Below the pieces are notes generated by a model. That model worked only from the letters and a program-made list of their open reading frames with translations, did not search any database and had not been told where the DNA came from. Of a stretch of DNA of 7,050 nt, positions 6,082 to 7,050 are shown piece after piece. Where the stretch lies: the NCBI GenBank assembly GCA_902488965.1, contig CABTYA010000054.1:1-7050 (forward strand), written 5' to 3'. Numbering within the stretch: the stretch's first letter is position 1; the number at the start of each line of letters is the position of its first letter. This DNA is from an uncultured Veillonellaceae bacterium. GTDB taxonomy: Bacteria; Bacillota; Negativicutes; Veillonellales; Negativicoccaceae. The position numbers were made by a program, and so were the translations under genes.

Positions 6082-6123
6082 CGGGAAAAGGCGGTACGGG
6101 ATGTCCCGTATCGCCTTTACCCG
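6082..6123 (+). terminator. 42-bp hairpin, probable terminator or attenuator
   Basis: An almost perfect inverted repeat. CGGG (6082-6085) pairs with CCCG (6120-6123), and the 15-base arms 6087-6101 and 6104-6118 pair with a single G-T wobble; one A/A mismatch separates the two parts. The T run inside the right arm is only three bases and there is no T tract after the stem, so termination strength is uncertain. It sits 33 bp after the remnant stop and 31 bp before the next start codon. It was probably the terminator of the deleted autotransporter gene. Confidence 0.6.
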
Positions 6124-6154
6124 CCATGATATTTTATTTCCAGGAGGGGATTGT

Positions 6155-7050
6155 ATGAGTCAAAAGCGCAGGTGGTTGGGACGAGCGGTGCTGTGCTCGC
6201 TGATGTGCGGTGCGATGTGCACCTCCGTCTGGGCGGCAGAGCCGGCCGTCGTGGATGTCGGCGATGAAGACATCACGGTCGATTTGTATGACTGGCAACA
6301 GGAAAAAGCATATGTATTTCGGCATGATTTGACGACGCCGACGACGATTTTGGGCGGCAACGTCACGATCAAAGCGTCAAGTGTCGGGCCGTCGGAGATG
6401 CCGGCCTTGGTGTACTTGCGGACATCGGCGGAAGGCATTGACACGACGGACAGTGTTTTGGTACACAACGTACTGAACAACATGGCGAACAAGCTTTACT
6501 ACACCGCCTACACCAAAGGTGAAAGAAAGTTGGCCGGCCGTGCGGAAATCATGGAACAATTGACATCGCCGAGCATGGTCAAGTCATTTGAAATGCTGGC
6601 ATTCAAGCCGAAGACCGGGCAGGCATTCGTGAGCGGCGCAAACGCGCTGCTGGTAGGGGAAGACGGCATCACGGTAGACAAGTATCTGTTCAATCAGCCG
6701 CAAATCTACGCCTATCGCCACGATGCGGCCAATCCGACGAAAATGCTGGGCGGGGACATTCTGATCAAGAGCGCGGAACGCTCGAATCAGGTGCGGTCGA
6801 TGGTGGTACTGCGTACGGACAGCGACGGCATCGATATGAAAAATGCCGAGACGCGGCAGAATGTACTGAATGCGCTGGCGAACAAACTGACGTATCAGGC
6901 GTATGTGACGGGCGAACGCAATCTCAAAGGGCAGGCGGAAATCGCGGAAAGCCTGACCGCCCCGAAATACGGCCAGCGATTCAGCACGCTGACATTTAAC
7001 GAAGCGACCGGACGTGCGGAAGCGAAGGAAGACCTGATGCATTTTACGAC
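6155..7050 (+). CDS. Autotransporter-type surface protein, N-terminal part (3' end outside window)
   Basis: 298 codons from ATG 6155 run off the right edge with no stop. AGGAGGGG (6142-6149) lies five bases before the start. Residues 1-27 are a signal peptide: K-R-R at 4-6, a hydrophobic core, and a likely cut after S-V-W-A. It has three cysteines (14, 18, 22) but no proper lipobox. The mature part consists of a roughly 131-residue repeat: I-T-V-D at 40 and 172, L-G-G at 66 and 198, L-R-T at 88 and 219, G-I-D at 94 and 225, K-G-E-R/T-G-E-R at 121 and 252, and K-x-T-G/E-A-T-G at 152 and 283. This is typical of large autotransporter passengers of Negativicutes, which end in an outer-membrane barrel; the barrel would lie beyond the window. 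It probably forms a beta-solenoid displayed on the surface. No promoter is seen just upstream; the strong one at 5840-5868 could serve it. The exact role (adhesin or other) is unknown. Confidence 0.85.
   Translation, partial: MSQKRRWLGRAVLCSLMCGAMCTSVWAAEPAVVDVGDEDITVDLYDWQQEKAYVFRHDLTTPTTILGGNVTIKASSVGPSEMPALVYLRTSAEGIDTTDSVLVHNVLNNMANKLYYTAYTKGERKLAGRAEIMEQLTSPSMVKSFEMLAFKPKTGQAFVSGANALLVGEDGITVDKYLFNQPQIYAYRHDAANPTKMLGGDILIKSAERSNQVRSMVVLRTDSDGIDMKNAETRQNVLNALANKLTYQAYVTGERNLKGQAEIAESLTAPKYGQRFSTLTFNEATGRAEAKEDLMHFT
6272..7050 (+). repeat. Tandem ~131-residue passenger repeats
   Basis: Unit 1 spans about 6272-6667 (residues 40-171), and unit 2 starts at 6668 (residue 172) and reaches the edge. 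Protein identity between units is clear, for example the shared G-E-R-[KN]-L-[AK]-G-[RQ]-A-E-I block. The DNA has diverged at many third positions, so the units are not recent copies. Further units are likely beyond the window. Confidence 0.75.

Larger units (their letters stand above)
5686..6154. other. 469-bp region without an intact gene
   Basis: From left to right it holds the MFS promoter (5707-5736), an AT-rich stretch of about 100 bp with no recognisable element (5737-5839), a strong plus-strand promoter (5840-5868), the autotransporter C-terminal remnant (5902-6048), a 14-bp palindrome (6042-6055), a 42-bp hairpin (6082-6123) and the ribosome binding site of the next gene. Base composition changes sharply near 5900, from AT-rich to the GC-rich coding character of the remnant, which marks the probable deletion junction. 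Confidence 0.7.

Overview
The window is a stretch of chromosome of about 55% GC (estimated by eye) from what looks like a diderm Firmicute of the class Negativicutes, most like Megasphaera or a relative. This assignment is inference. It rests on Gram-positive-style strong Shine-Dalgarno sites together with outer-membrane genes: an autotransporter passenger gene with a roughly 131-residue repeat, and the C-terminal end of an autotransporter beta-barrel finishing in Phe. No mobile element, RNA gene or CRISPR array is visible.

Layout. Positions 1-1150 (minus strand) hold a two-gene operon: an exported SIMPL-domain protein followed 16 bp later by a flavin-reductase-like protein that runs off the left edge. 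A 169-bp divergent promoter region (1151-1319) separates it from a plus-strand gene for an exported protein with four BamE-like repeat units (1320-2486). Next is a small P-loop protein (2541-3011) that resembles BrxF of type 3 BREX phage defence but has no other BREX gene beside it in the window. A strong hairpin terminator closes it. Two further plus-strand genes follow: a zinc-ribbon Nudix hydrolase (3071-3574) and undecaprenyl-diphosphatase uppP (3587-4387). A bidirectional terminator (4389-4439) separates uppP from a convergent MFS_3/EntS-type exporter (5676-4438).

The right end is the unusual part. Between the exporter promoter and the next gene lies a 478-bp region with a near-consensus promoter (5840-5868). 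About 35 bp downstream of its expected start point begins the last 48 or so codons of an autotransporter beta-barrel (5902-6048), with no body or passenger in front. This looks like the scar of a large internal deletion. A perfect 14-bp palindrome at the stop codon and a 42-bp hairpin follow. Then comes a new autotransporter-type gene (6155 to beyond the right edge) with a signal peptide and at least two repeat units.

Functionally the genes are mostly independent: envelope biogenesis and recycling (uppP, the BamE-like repeat protein, the SIMPL protein), surface display (autotransporters), efflux (MFS), nucleotide clean-up (Nudix), a redox flavoprotein, and the orphan BrxF-like ATPase. That ATPase is the most notable single gene.
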